DNA of 5,767 bases from Clostridiaceae bacterium (lineage in GTDB: Bacteria; Bacillota; Clostridia; Saccharofermentanales; UBA5734). Below the pieces are notes generated by a model, which was not told the origin of the DNA, made no database searches, and worked only from the letters and a program-made list of their open reading frames with translations. The position numbers and the translations under genes are program-made. Of this stretch, positions 1 through 5,696 are shown piece after piece (the stretch's first letter is position 1; every line of letters begins with the position of its first letter). The DNA is taken from the NCBI GenBank assembly GCA_012729935.1, contig JAAYBY010000268.1:1-5767 (forward strand), in the 5' to 3' direction.

Positions 1-271
1 AATTGCTTTCGGCGGATCAGCTGATTTTTCCAGACTGAATGCGAATCGCTCAAAAGGCCTTTACATCAGCGAAGTCAAACATAAAACCGTTATACGCGTC
101 AACGAGAAAGGGACTGAAGCTGCAGCATCAACATCGGTTGCTATCGACGAATCTGCCCCTGGTTACGAGAAAGAACTGATTTTTAACCGACCGTTTTTAT
201 ACGGTATTATCGATCTTCAATTTGGATTACCACTCTTTATAGGAATACTGGAAAATCCAGCAGCAGACTAA
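1..271 (+). CDS. Serpin family protein, C-terminal 89 codons (5' truncated by window edge)
   Basis: The frame opening at base 2 reads 89 codons to TAA at 269-271 and is the C-terminal quarter of a serpin, a suicide inhibitor that usually targets serine or cysteine proteases. Visible landmarks, in fragment residue numbers, are ADFSRLN (7-13), the strand before the loop ISEVKHKTVIRVNEKGTEA (22-40), and the C-terminal strands FNRPFLYGIID and LPLFIGILENP (61-71 and 77-86). The hinge EKGTEAAAST (35-44) matches the inhibitory consensus: Thr at P14 followed by small residues from P12 to P9. This argues for real inhibition rather than a non-inhibitory serpin. Counting 17 residues from Glu35 puts P1 at Ser51 and P1' at Ala52, so an elastase- or subtilisin-like target is possible. 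The loop is about two residues longer on the primed side than alpha-1-antitrypsin, so P1 could shift. The protein ends three residues after the serpin fold, with no dockerin or other added domain. The N-terminus, and therefore any signal peptide, is outside the window. Confidence 0.93.
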   Translation, partial: IAFGGSADFSRLNANRSKGLYISEVKHKTVIRVNEKGTEAAASTSVAIDESAPGYEKELIFNRPFLYGIIDLQFGLPLFIGILENPAAD

Positions 272-289
272 GCGGTCACGAAGCACCGC
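272..289 (+). other. Small hairpin after serpin stop
   Basis: Arms GCGGT and ACCGC (5 bp, 8-base loop) start at the base after the serpin stop codon. There is no U-tract after it. It may only add structure ahead of the larger terminator. Confidence 0.3.
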
Positions 290-290
290 C

Positions 291-328
291 TGATCAAAAA
301 GCGAACCGGCCGGCTCGCTTTTTGATCA
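291..328. terminator. Bidirectional intrinsic terminator between convergent genes
   Basis: A perfect 14-bp inverted repeat (arms TGATCAAAAAGCGA at 291-304 and TCGCTTTTTGATCA at 315-328) surrounds a GC-rich centre containing CCGGCCGG. In either direction the GC-rich inner stem is followed by a run of five U and preceded by five A, the standard layout of a two-way Rho-independent terminator. It lies 19 bp after the serpin stop and 39 bp after the stop of the leftward URO-D-like gene. One central position is an A/C mismatch in rightward RNA but a G-U pair in leftward RNA, so the stem is slightly more stable for the leftward transcript. Confidence 0.92.
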
Positions 329-367
329 GAACTGTATCTTCAAGGATCGGATCAATCATTTCTTGTC

Positions 368-1501
368 TCAATTATCATATCGACCATATCTGGCTGCTGC
401 TTCAGCAAAAACAGCAACTTTGTCAGCCGGTGTATTTTCGTTGAAATAATCTGTTGTCGCCAAGATGAACCGTCCGCGTTTTTTTGCCAGCTCAAGCGTC
501 TTCCGCACGGCTTCCTCGATTTCTTCATTTGAGCCATAGCGCAGCAGATGAATCTGATCAATATTGCCAGACAGAATAATATCCGGATTAAAGACATTCA
601 GTGCCGTCTCCAGATCCGTATCACCATAGGGCGGGGGCGTCAGCGATTCATACATATTCATACCAATGCCGGAATACAACGGCAGAAGTTTTTTGGCGTC
701 CCCACAATTATGATAGACGTGATACAATCCCATATCGCGTACGTCTCTGGCCAGCTTTGCCTCAAATGGAAGGATGTATTCCGAAAAGTACTCCGGCCCA
801 ACCACATTACCATTGGCAACATTACCGCCGCAACAAACCATATCCGCGCCGAAAGCTGCATATTGGCGGAATACTTCAAGCTCGCGTTTGATGAAATACC
901 CCATCATCGCTTCATAAAAATCCTTCTGCACATACGCGTCAATCAGCAGATCGTCCAGCTTTCGATACATGCTGGTCATATTAAAGGCACCTTGTCCCCA
1001 CGGTGCAACCAGTCCACGACCTGCGAGATATTCTTTTGCCCTGCGTATGTTCGTACCGTCATAAGTCGGTACAGGTGGTTGATATTTGAGGAACTGGTCG
1101 AAATCCTCAGGTTCCTTGATATAATATTCACTAATCGCTTCAACGGCTTCGAAGGGACTGACCTGACTGAATTTCTTGATCTGGCGCAGCTCACGTTCCG
1201 GAGTTCGGATTGTTGTGATGACCTGCCAGGATTGACCAGGTTCCAATATCTGTTTCTCGTTGGTCACACGCCATTGTTTACTGTCGCACGCTGTTTCATC
1301 CAAAAAGTTGATTGTGCAGTTTCTCAAAATGATGTCAAATCCGAAATGATCATAGACTTCTATCGATTTGGTGATCGGATCAGAACCCGCCTGTTGAAAA
1401 AACTCATCAACATAATTCACATGGATAAACGGTGCCACCGGAACCCGTTCCGTTTTTTCACCGCGAAGTGTCCTCGCTAAAATCGATTCATTTTGCTTCA
1501 T
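368..1501 (-). CDS. Uroporphyrinogen-decarboxylase-fold protein, MtaA/CmuA-like methyltransferase group
   Basis: This 377-residue protein has the length and layout of the URO-D superfamily: an N-terminal ILARTLRGEKTERVPVAP (7-24), a central GADMVCCGGNVANG stretch (218-231) and a C-terminal LSGNIDQIHLL (310-320). Heme-pathway URO-D and the corrinoid methyltransferases MtaA, MtbA and CmuA share this TIM-barrel fold. The segment YHVYHNCGDAKKLLPL (260-275) holds the His-x-Cys pair (His264, Cys266) that in MtaA-type enzymes supplies two zinc ligands. The usual third ligand, a Cys in a Gly-Cys-Gly-like turn near the C-terminus, is not visible: that region reads ILATTDYFNENTP (346-358). The protein therefore belongs to the broad URO-D-like set, probably not to heme synthesis, and the methyl-transfer chemistry is unproven. 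The ATG is preceded 9 bases upstream by a strong GGGGGAGG. Its own promoter lies about 110 bp upstream, and the transporter gene precedes it on the same strand, so the two may be partly co-transcribed. Confidence 0.88.
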   Translation of the reverse strand: MKQNESILARTLRGEKTERVPVAPFIHVNYVDEFFQQAGSDPITKSIEVYDHFGFDIILRNCTINFLDETACDSKQWRVTNEKQILEPGQSWQVITTIRTPERELRQIKKFSQVSPFEAVEAISEYYIKEPEDFDQFLKYQPPVPTYDGTNIRRAKEYLAGRGLVAPWGQGAFNMTSMYRKLDDLLIDAYVQKDFYEAMMGYFIKRELEVFRQYAAFGADMVCCGGNVANGNVVGPEYFSEYILPFEAKLARDVRDMGLYHVYHNCGDAKKLLPLYSGIGMNMYESLTPPPYGDTDLETALNVFNPDIILSGNIDQIHLLRYGSNEEIEEAVRKTLELAKKRGRFILATTDYFNENTPADKVAVFAEAAARYGRYDN

Positions 1502-1510
1502 TGTGTTGAT

Positions 1511-1518
1511 CCTCCCCC
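1511..1518 (-). promoter_or_regulatory. Ribosome binding site of the URO-D-like gene
   Basis: Read leftward this is GGGGGAGG, 9 bases before the ATG at 1501. It is the strongest Shine-Dalgarno site in the window and fixes the start codon. Confidence 0.85.
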
Positions 1519-1612
1519 TCTTTTACCAATAGACTTGTGATTTAAATTTGAATGTGGCGCTTATTTGATCGAATCCTCTATGACAAGCCGTCAGGCAGCC
1601 TTAACATCCATT

Positions 1613-1640
1613 ATTATACATGATTCGTTTTGATACTCAA
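1613..1640 (-). promoter_or_regulatory. Predicted sigma-A promoter of the URO-D-like gene
   Basis: Read leftward there is TTGAGT (1640-1635), a 16-base spacer and a perfect TATAAT (1618-1613). Transcription would start near 1606, giving a leader of about 105 bases. The promoter lies between the transporter stop and this gene, so the URO-D-like gene can be expressed apart from the transporter. Confidence 0.7.
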
Positions 1641-1701
1641 AGGGTTTTGTAACAGCAGTCGTCTGCCTTCCCCTCCTGCGAATGTCTGCTCAAAAATGTA
1701 C

Positions 1702-1715
1702 TGAAAGATATTTCA
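1702..1715. promoter_or_regulatory. 14-bp near-perfect palindrome downstream of the transporter gene
   Basis: TGAAAGATATTTCA has 5-bp arms (TGAAA/TTTCA) around a GATA centre. It lies 9 bp after the transporter stop and about 60 bp upstream of the -35 box of the URO-D-like gene. A regulator-binding site is possible. The GC-poor stem and lack of a proper U-tract make it a poor terminator. Confidence 0.3.
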
Positions 1716-1723
1716 AAACAGGC

Positions 1724-2956
1724 TCAGGATACAGCCGCTTTTTTCAACGCAGATCCTAACCCGAATATTACCAGAAGGGTCAGCCAGGTCAACATCATGG
1801 CGGTGTATAAGCTGGTATTCTCGGCAATTAACCCGGAAAACCAGGGGAAAAACACACTGGCGAATGATCCGCTCAAAAATATCAGTGATGATACCGTCCC
1901 GGAATAATCAGGATATCGGTTGCAGGCAATCGTGACAAGAAGCGGAATCGTTCCACCCGTGACAAGTCCATTCAAAAAAAGCGCAGCCAATAGAATAGTG
2001 CCGTTTTGTGTCATCAGCCCCGAAGCCATGAAGACAGCACCCAGCAAAGCTCCAAAAATAAGCATGCGCATAGGCTTCAATCGCTCAATCAGGTGGGCTC
2101 CCAGAAATCGTCCCAAAGTCATACCAATCCACAAACTGGTTATGCCAAGTCCGGCGATAGCCGGCGCCATCTCAAGGTAATCCTCCATGTACATGGGTAT
2201 CCAGATACTCAGGGTACCATGGTGTCCGGTGTAAAAAAACATAATCAGGCTGACGATCCAAATAAAGGGTTGACCTTTCATGAAGCGCAGAGGTTCGAGC
2301 AGCGATTTCCTCTCATTTTGCTTCTTAAGCGGGTCACGCACCGGAAGGTCAGACTTTTCATTTTTTGTCAGGATCGGCAGAAGAAGAATCAAAATTATTG
2401 CGATCACACCGAGAATACTGAATATTTTATTCCATGCAATCTCACGGGAAAGCAGAAAATATACATACAGTGGACTGGCACAGGCACCAACACCAAAGAA
2501 AGTATGAAGAAGCGTTAGATAGTATCCTCTGCGATCCGAGCGAACATCCGCAATGTAAGCACTGAGAAGGGTGTCAGATAATTTGCTTCCGGCACCGATG
2601 AAGAAGAAAACAACCAGCAGCGCCACATAGACATTGACGAGACCGACGAGAAAAAGGCCCAACCCAAACGCAAAGAATGCGAGACTGAGCAGTCGGGATT
2701 TTGACAATCTGTCAGAAACAAAAATGCCGATAACGATGGCCAGAATACCGCCAATGCTTTTTGCTGACACAAACAAGCCACCTTGAGACAATGTGATGCC
2801 ATACTGATCAATGATCCGCGGCATTAACGGCCCCATCATGGTCGTGCTGATGGCATACACGGCATTCAGGAGAAACAAGTAACCGGTCAGCCATTGGCGG
2901 CGAGCAAAAACAATCTTCTGATCTGCTGTTTCGGTTTGGACTCCAGACTGCTGCAT
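1724..2956 (-). CDS. Major facilitator superfamily (MFS) transporter
   Basis: From the ATG at 2956 this is 410 residues, typical of a 12-helix MFS permease in the cytoplasmic membrane. Hydrophobic helices fall in two sets of six around a charged central loop (about residues 198-220, rich in Lys, Glu and Asp). The MFS loop 2-3 signature is clear: GIFVSDRLSKSR at 77-88, with the conserved Gly, Asp-Arg and final Arg. A weaker counterpart, GRFLGAHLIERLKPMR, lies at 282-297 in the second half. The substrate cannot be read from the sequence. The open frame extends to a TTG at 3004, but the ATG is preferred. It has a GGAAGG upstream, whereas the TTG lacks any Shine-Dalgarno site and lies upstream of the predicted -10 box. 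The gene is divergent from the ceramidase-like hydrolase and upstream of the URO-D-like gene on the same strand, which suggests it imports the substrate of those enzymes. This is an inference from context. Confidence 0.9.
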   Translation of the reverse strand: MQQSGVQTETADQKIVFARRQWLTGYLFLLNAVYAISTTMMGPLMPRIIDQYGITLSQGGLFVSAKSIGGILAIVIGIFVSDRLSKSRLLSLAFFAFGLGLFLVGLVNVYVALLVVFFFIGAGSKLSDTLLSAYIADVRSDRRGYYLTLLHTFFGVGACASPLYVYFLLSREIAWNKIFSILGVIAIILILLLPILTKNEKSDLPVRDPLKKQNERKSLLEPLRFMKGQPFIWIVSLIMFFYTGHHGTLSIWIPMYMEDYLEMAPAIAGLGITSLWIGMTLGRFLGAHLIERLKPMRMLIFGALLGAVFMASGLMTQNGTILLAALFLNGLVTGGTIPLLVTIACNRYPDYSGTVSSLIFLSGSFASVFFPWFSGLIAENTSLYTAMMLTWLTLLVIFGLGSALKKAAVS

Positions 2957-2993
2957 ATCAAACCTTCCGTTAATTCCTACAACTCTGCCCTCT

Positions 2994-3022
2994 ATCCTAT
3001 ACAAGTGGTTGCAGACTGTAAA
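2994..3022 (-). promoter_or_regulatory. Predicted promoter of the MFS gene
   Basis: Read leftward there is TTTACA (3022-3017), a 17-base spacer and TAGGAT (2999-2994). The -35 matches consensus at 5 of 6 positions and the -10 at 4 of 6. The expected transcript start is near 2987, about 30 bases before the ATG at 2956. Three 14-bp repeats lie directly upstream. Confidence 0.5.
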
Positions 3023-3033
3023 GAGCTTTTGTC

Positions 3034-3075
3034 AAAGCCGCTTCACGAAAGCCGTTTCACGAAAGCCGTGTTACG
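3034..3075. repeat. Three tandem 14-bp repeats in the divergent control region
   Basis: Three adjacent units read AAAGCCGCTTCACG (3034-3047), AAAGCCGTTTCACG (3048-3061) and AAAGCCGTGTTACG (3062-3075). Units 1 and 2 differ at one base. Unit 3 differs from unit 2 at two. The array begins 11 bp upstream of the predicted -35 box of the leftward MFS gene and about 95 bp from the rightward -10 box. Its position suits binding sites for a regulator of the divergent genes; chance slippage duplication is the alternative. No protein is known to bind it. Confidence 0.85.
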
Positions 3076-3090
3076 ATAGGCTGGCTTGAA

Positions 3091-3129
3091 GAGTTTGTTA
3101 AAACTTCGGTGCAGTGCTGCAAAAACTCA
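3091..3129. repeat. Imperfect inverted repeat between divergent promoters
   Basis: GAGTTTG at the left and CAAAAACTC at the right form outer arms (two extra bases on the right), enclosing a smaller GCAG-TG-CTGC hairpin. There is no clear U-tract. It lies upstream of the rightward promoter and could be an operator or simply structured DNA. Confidence 0.3.
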
Positions 3130-3168
3130 AACACAAAGAAATGTCCAGCAGGAGTCAATCATATATTG

Positions 3169-3174
3169 TATAAT
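3169..3174 (+). promoter_or_regulatory. Predicted -10 box for the ceramidase-like gene
   Basis: A perfect TATAAT, directly preceded by TG, lies 104 bp before the ATG at 3278. No good -35 hexamer occurs 16-18 bases upstream (the bases there read CCAGCAGG). If the promoter is real it may need an activator. The long leader contains a 10-bp direct repeat. Confidence 0.45.
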
Positions 3175-3228
3175 GTGATCGTTGTTCTTATCTTATTGAA
3201 ACTGTCTGCAACCTACGTTTGATTCTTG

Positions 3229-3251
3229 TTATCCAGACATGTTATCCGGAC
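3229..3251 (+). repeat. 10-bp direct repeat in the leader of the ceramidase-like gene
   Basis: TTATCCAGAC (3229-3238) and TTATCCGGAC (3242-3251) differ at one base and are spaced with a 13-base period, between the -10 box and the ribosome binding site. They could form a tandem operator or an RNA element; the match is short enough to be chance. Confidence 0.4.
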
Positions 3252-3266
3252 CACAACGCAATATAT

Positions 3267-3271
3267 GGGGG
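3267..3271 (+). promoter_or_regulatory. Ribosome binding site deciding the start of the ceramidase-like gene
   Basis: GGGGG followed by six bases and ATG at 3278. The alternative ATG at 3239 is preceded by pyrimidine-rich sequence with no purine block. Confidence 0.6.
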
Positions 3272-3277
3272 TTCTAT

Positions 3278-4759
3278 ATGAGCAGAAATAAATACAGAAT
3301 ACTGGCAGGTGCGCAGGAAATTGATATAACTCCGGCAATGGGTATCCAGATTTCCGGCGACATCGGTCGGAAAAGAAGTGCCGAATACGTTACCGATCCT
3401 ATCTATGTTAAAGCTCTTGTTGTTTCAAGCGGCCAAAAATCAGCGTGTATCATTACCATGGATGTTCTCGCCGTCGATAAGACCTCTTGTGAAACGATCA
3501 GAAATTCTATTCATCACGATTATGGGATCGAGAAGGCTGCCATCATGATTCATGCGCTCCAGAACCATTCTGCACCCGCTGTTGGCAAAGTAAGTGTATC
3601 AGATTATTTCGAAAGTGCCGGTCTGGAAAAATACGTTCCTGAAGATTGCTCGTGGCTGTTTGGTGAAGAGAAAGTGTATACTGCATTTGTTATTGCCCAG
3701 ACATTATCGGCAGTAGCTGATGCACATGGGAACATGCAGGAAGTTTTTCTGTCTCATCACAGGGCTATTGACGGAAGAGTCGCTGTAAACAGAAGGTATG
3801 TCATGCGTGATGGCTCGGTAAAAGGCGAACCAGCTCATCTGGATCCGAATATTCTTTTTTGTGAGGGTCCTATTGATCCTGAAATCGGTATTGTCTTAAT
3901 GCAGAATGACAAACTCGAGACGATTGCCGTGATACTCAACTATGCGATGCACCCATGCGCTGGATACAACCACAACTACATATCTGCTGATTGGCCTGGC
4001 TCATGGGCAAGCATGATGAAGCAACATCTGGGGGAATCGTGCATCCCGATTGTCATAAACGGCTTTTGCGGCAACCTCGTCAACATGAATCCACTCGATC
4101 CTGATCAAGACAGACAGGCTGAAAGGTTAAGATACAACAAAGCAGACGATAATATGCCAAATCCCCGCAACTGGGGTCCTGATAAAGAAGTTTCAGCCAA
4201 AAAACTGACCGAGTCAACGATGCGTTCGCTGTCTGATTATTATCTGGTCAAGTCGAAACCTTATTCAATAAAGACGGGATGTATCGACTATATCAGCGAA
4301 ATCATACATATTCCCTATCGTACCATGAACAAAGATCTTGTCGAACAAGCCAGAAATCTGGTCGATTCTTTCAGCGAACCTGACTGGGTTGATGCGACCA
4401 AAACTGCTGTCAAGTGGGACTGGTATTATGCACTTTCAAGGCTTGACCTTGTGAAAATGGTTCATGAAACAAAAGTATTTGATTATGAAGTACAAGTCTT
4501 GAAAATATGTGACATCGCTTTTGTTGCCGTTGCCGGCGAACCTTTTATCGAAGGTCAGCTCGAAATAAAGAGAAGATGCTCCGGCAAGAACATTATCGCT
4601 GCTCACATGTGCCATCATTATGCCGGTTATCTCCCTACCGAAAGAGCATTAGTTGGCGGTGGTTATGAAACGGATATGTCTATGGGATCAAAGCTGTATG
4701 CAGGCGCACTTCAGGATGTCATTGACAAAGCTGTCGAGCTGGTTAACCGGCTGTTTTAG
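3278..4759 (+). CDS. Neutral/alkaline non-lysosomal ceramidase N-terminal-domain family hydrolase
   Basis: From the ATG at 3278 this is 493 residues. It opens with the family hallmark AGAQEIDITPAMG (10-22), then TDPIYVKALVVSSG (39-52) and IITMDVL (58-64). Neutral ceramidases are zinc amidases that cleave N-acyl sphingoid bases, but many short bacterial relatives have unknown substrates. Equivalents of the zinc site are NHSAP (96-100), MHPC with ISADWPGS downstream (224-227 and 235-242), AGEPF with Glu421, and GYLPTERA with Tyr451. The first His of the family's THTHSGP motif aligns with Gln95 (LQNHSAP), so zinc binding may be altered. NGFCGNLVNMNP (261-272) matches the usual GxxGxxNP segment. 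No signal peptide is seen, so the enzyme is probably cytoplasmic. The ATG at 3278 follows GGGGG by 6 bases, whereas an upstream in-frame ATG at 3239 has no Shine-Dalgarno site. The gene is divergent from the MFS and URO-D-like genes and may act on what the transporter imports. Confidence 0.85.
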   Translation: MSRNKYRILAGAQEIDITPAMGIQISGDIGRKRSAEYVTDPIYVKALVVSSGQKSACIITMDVLAVDKTSCETIRNSIHHDYGIEKAAIMIHALQNHSAPAVGKVSVSDYFESAGLEKYVPEDCSWLFGEEKVYTAFVIAQTLSAVADAHGNMQEVFLSHHRAIDGRVAVNRRYVMRDGSVKGEPAHLDPNILFCEGPIDPEIGIVLMQNDKLETIAVILNYAMHPCAGYNHNYISADWPGSWASMMKQHLGESCIPIVINGFCGNLVNMNPLDPDQDRQAERLRYNKADDNMPNPRNWGPDKEVSAKKLTESTMRSLSDYYLVKSKPYSIKTGCIDYISEIIHIPYRTMNKDLVEQARNLVDSFSEPDWVDATKTAVKWDWYYALSRLDLVKMVHETKVFDYEVQVLKICDIAFVAVAGEPFIEGQLEIKRRCSGKNIIAAHMCHHYAGYLPTERALVGGGYETDMSMGSKLYAGALQDVIDKAVELVNRLF

Positions 4760-4829
4760 GTCCTTGATTGCTGAGCCGCATGCACGACCGATTCTTGCAC
4801 AACATAATAAGTATTTTGTTCATCATTGT

Positions 4830-4848
4830 GCCTTTCAAATTTAGGCAT
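4830..4848. other. Weak hairpin in the convergent intergenic region
   Basis: The 126-bp gap between the hydrolase stop and the GtrA stop contains TGCCT and AGGCA arms (5 bp, 9-base loop), with no good U-tract on either side. No convincing terminator was found for either gene here. Confidence 0.25.
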
Positions 4849-4885
4849 GTCGCACCAATTATTTGCACCAGAACCTGTTTTTTGA

Positions 4886-5338
4886 TCAGTCACTGCGAGT
4901 ATCTGATTTTGCCTCCCGGCTGTCGATTGACGTCCGATAGACCAGGAATCGGCAGACTAAAAACTCGGTAACGAAGTTGATCAGCATCGTACCGCCCAGG
5001 ACCAGGTAATCGTTCCAGCCGATATCGGTTAACCAGTCACCCCACCAGGTCGACAGAGGTGTGAAAATCAGGTAGTAGCCCAGGACTTTGAGCATCGCCT
5101 TAGGGTAGTTGGCAATCGAGCGGAAGGTGAATCGGCGGTTGACAGTGAAGTTATAGACGACCGAGAGGATCAGGGCGATCAGATAAGCCGGCCAGTAAGA
5201 AAAACGGGCGACTTCGTTGAGCAAGGTGAAACTGGTAATTTGTATGATACCGGCTGAGGCCGAGAATAGGGTGAACTTGATAAAGCGCCAGAAATCTTTG
5301 CTGTCGTTGCGCACTGCGAAACCTTGCCCGTCGTCCAT
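4886..5338 (-). CDS. GtrA family membrane protein
   Basis: From the ATG at 5338 this is 150 residues, normal for the GtrA family, with four hydrophobic helices near residues 18-41, 48-65, 82-97 and 109-127. The segment IKFTLFSASAGIIQITSFTLLNE (20-42) and the motif YNFTVNRRFTFRS (62-74), with Asn63, Asn67-Arg68 and the aromatic run, are typical of the family. GtrA-like proteins are proposed to help move undecaprenyl-phosphate-linked sugars or teichoic-acid and cell-wall glycan precursors across the membrane; some are associated with glycosyltransferases. No glycosyltransferase is in this window, so the partner is unknown. The start is uncertain: a GTG at 5353 is also in frame, and a GTG at codon 9 has AAGG 7 bases upstream, while the ATG has AAAGG only 2 bases away. 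It stands alone and convergent with the hydrolase, with its own promoter. Confidence 0.9.
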   Translation of the reverse strand: MDDGQGFAVRNDSKDFWRFIKFTLFSASAGIIQITSFTLLNEVARFSYWPAYLIALILSVVYNFTVNRRFTFRSIANYPKAMLKVLGYYLIFTPLSTWWGDWLTDIGWNDYLVLGGTMLINFVTEFLVCRFLVYRTSIDSREAKSDTRSD

Positions 5339-5357
5339 GGCCTTTACACCCACAATT

Positions 5358-5376
5358 CTTAAGACATGTTGTTAAG
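5358..5376. promoter_or_regulatory. Inverted repeat over the predicted GtrA transcript start
   Basis: Outer arms CTTAA and TTAAG lie at the ends of a 19-bp stretch that has ACATGT off-centre. It overlaps the downstream edge of the predicted -10 box and the likely start of transcription, a position suited to a repressor site. The arms are short, so this may be chance. Confidence 0.3.
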
Positions 5377-5383
5377 TATATCA
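5375..5383 (-). promoter_or_regulatory. Extended -10 promoter of the GtrA gene
   Basis: Read leftward this is TGATATACT: TATACT matches the -10 consensus at 5 of 6 positions and has a TG one base upstream. No good -35 box lies at normal spacing, as is common for extended -10 promoters. Transcription would start near 5368, about 30 bases before the ATG at 5338. Confidence 0.45.
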
Positions 5384-5652
5384 CATGAGTGCATCGTTAC
5401 TGCTATTCAATCGTGCTTTTGACGATTAACGCCGCTTAGGCTGAATTGGGTGGGCGTGCAAGCGATTGAAAAAATTGCTGGTTTTCTTTTAAATAAACGA
5501 TGTTTTTATATAGATTCAAGTTTGCTTACCAGTCAGTCAAGCACATAATTTTATTCCATTGACCGGAAAAACGGAAGAAATCTCTTTCCAGTGTCCAATT
5601 AGTACCCGCTTTTTACGTTTGTTTAATGAAACATAAAAACATTAAAAGTACA
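5384..5652. other. AT-rich intergenic region, the 3' exon side of the intron
   Basis: All six frames are broken by stops at short intervals, and no ribosome binding site precedes any of the short frames. The longest leftward fragment, about 31 codons around 5540-5640, has no start codon. No tRNA or strong terminator was seen. Being next to the intron's 3' boundary, this is the DNA into which the intron inserted. Confidence 0.55.
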
Positions 5653-5663
5653 ATCGGGTAGGA

Positions 5664-5686
5664 TCCCGGTCTTTAATTGACCGGGA
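5664..5686 (-). ncRNA. Group II intron domain VI hairpin
   Basis: Perfect 8-bp arms TCCCGGTC and GACCGGGA enclose an A-rich loop (AATTAAA on the leftward strand). It sits between domain V and the 3' splice site, where domain VI belongs. No bulged branch-point adenosine is evident in the stem. Class C introns can splice by hydrolysis rather than by branching. Confidence 0.7.
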
Positions 5687-5696
5687 GACCTCCCAC

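Noticed and set aside
548..1480. A 310-codon rightward open frame opposite the URO-D-like gene
   Set aside because: It is antisense to a clear family member. Its translation shows no recognisable domain and the frame has no good ribosome binding site.
1540..1553. AT-rich near-palindrome ATTTAAATTTGAAT in the URO-D-like leader
   Set aside because: It has two mismatches and very low complexity; such sequences are common by chance in AT-rich spacers.
1920..2811. Several open frames of 75-170 codons overlapping the transporter gene
   Set aside because: All are shadows of the MFS gene, with compositions unlike real proteins and no family match.
2957..3004. Extension of the MFS protein to a TTG start at 3004
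   Set aside because: It has no Shine-Dalgarno site and would start upstream of the predicted -10 box; the ATG at 2956 has GGAAGG upstream.
3034..3075. A CRISPR-like array
   Set aside because: The 14-bp units are directly adjacent with no spacers, and no cas genes are visible.
4878..4889. TTTTTTGATCAG resembling part of the terminator at 291-328
   Set aside because: There is no matching inverted arm nearby, and the stretch overlaps the GtrA stop codon; it is probably chance.
4653..4971. Short rightward frames (63-67 codons) past the hydrolase stop
   Set aside because: They overlap the 3' ends of two clear genes, lack ribosome binding sites and have no recognisable features.
5540..5640. A leftward fragment of about 31 codons
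   Set aside because: It has no start codon or ribosome binding site and no family resemblance.
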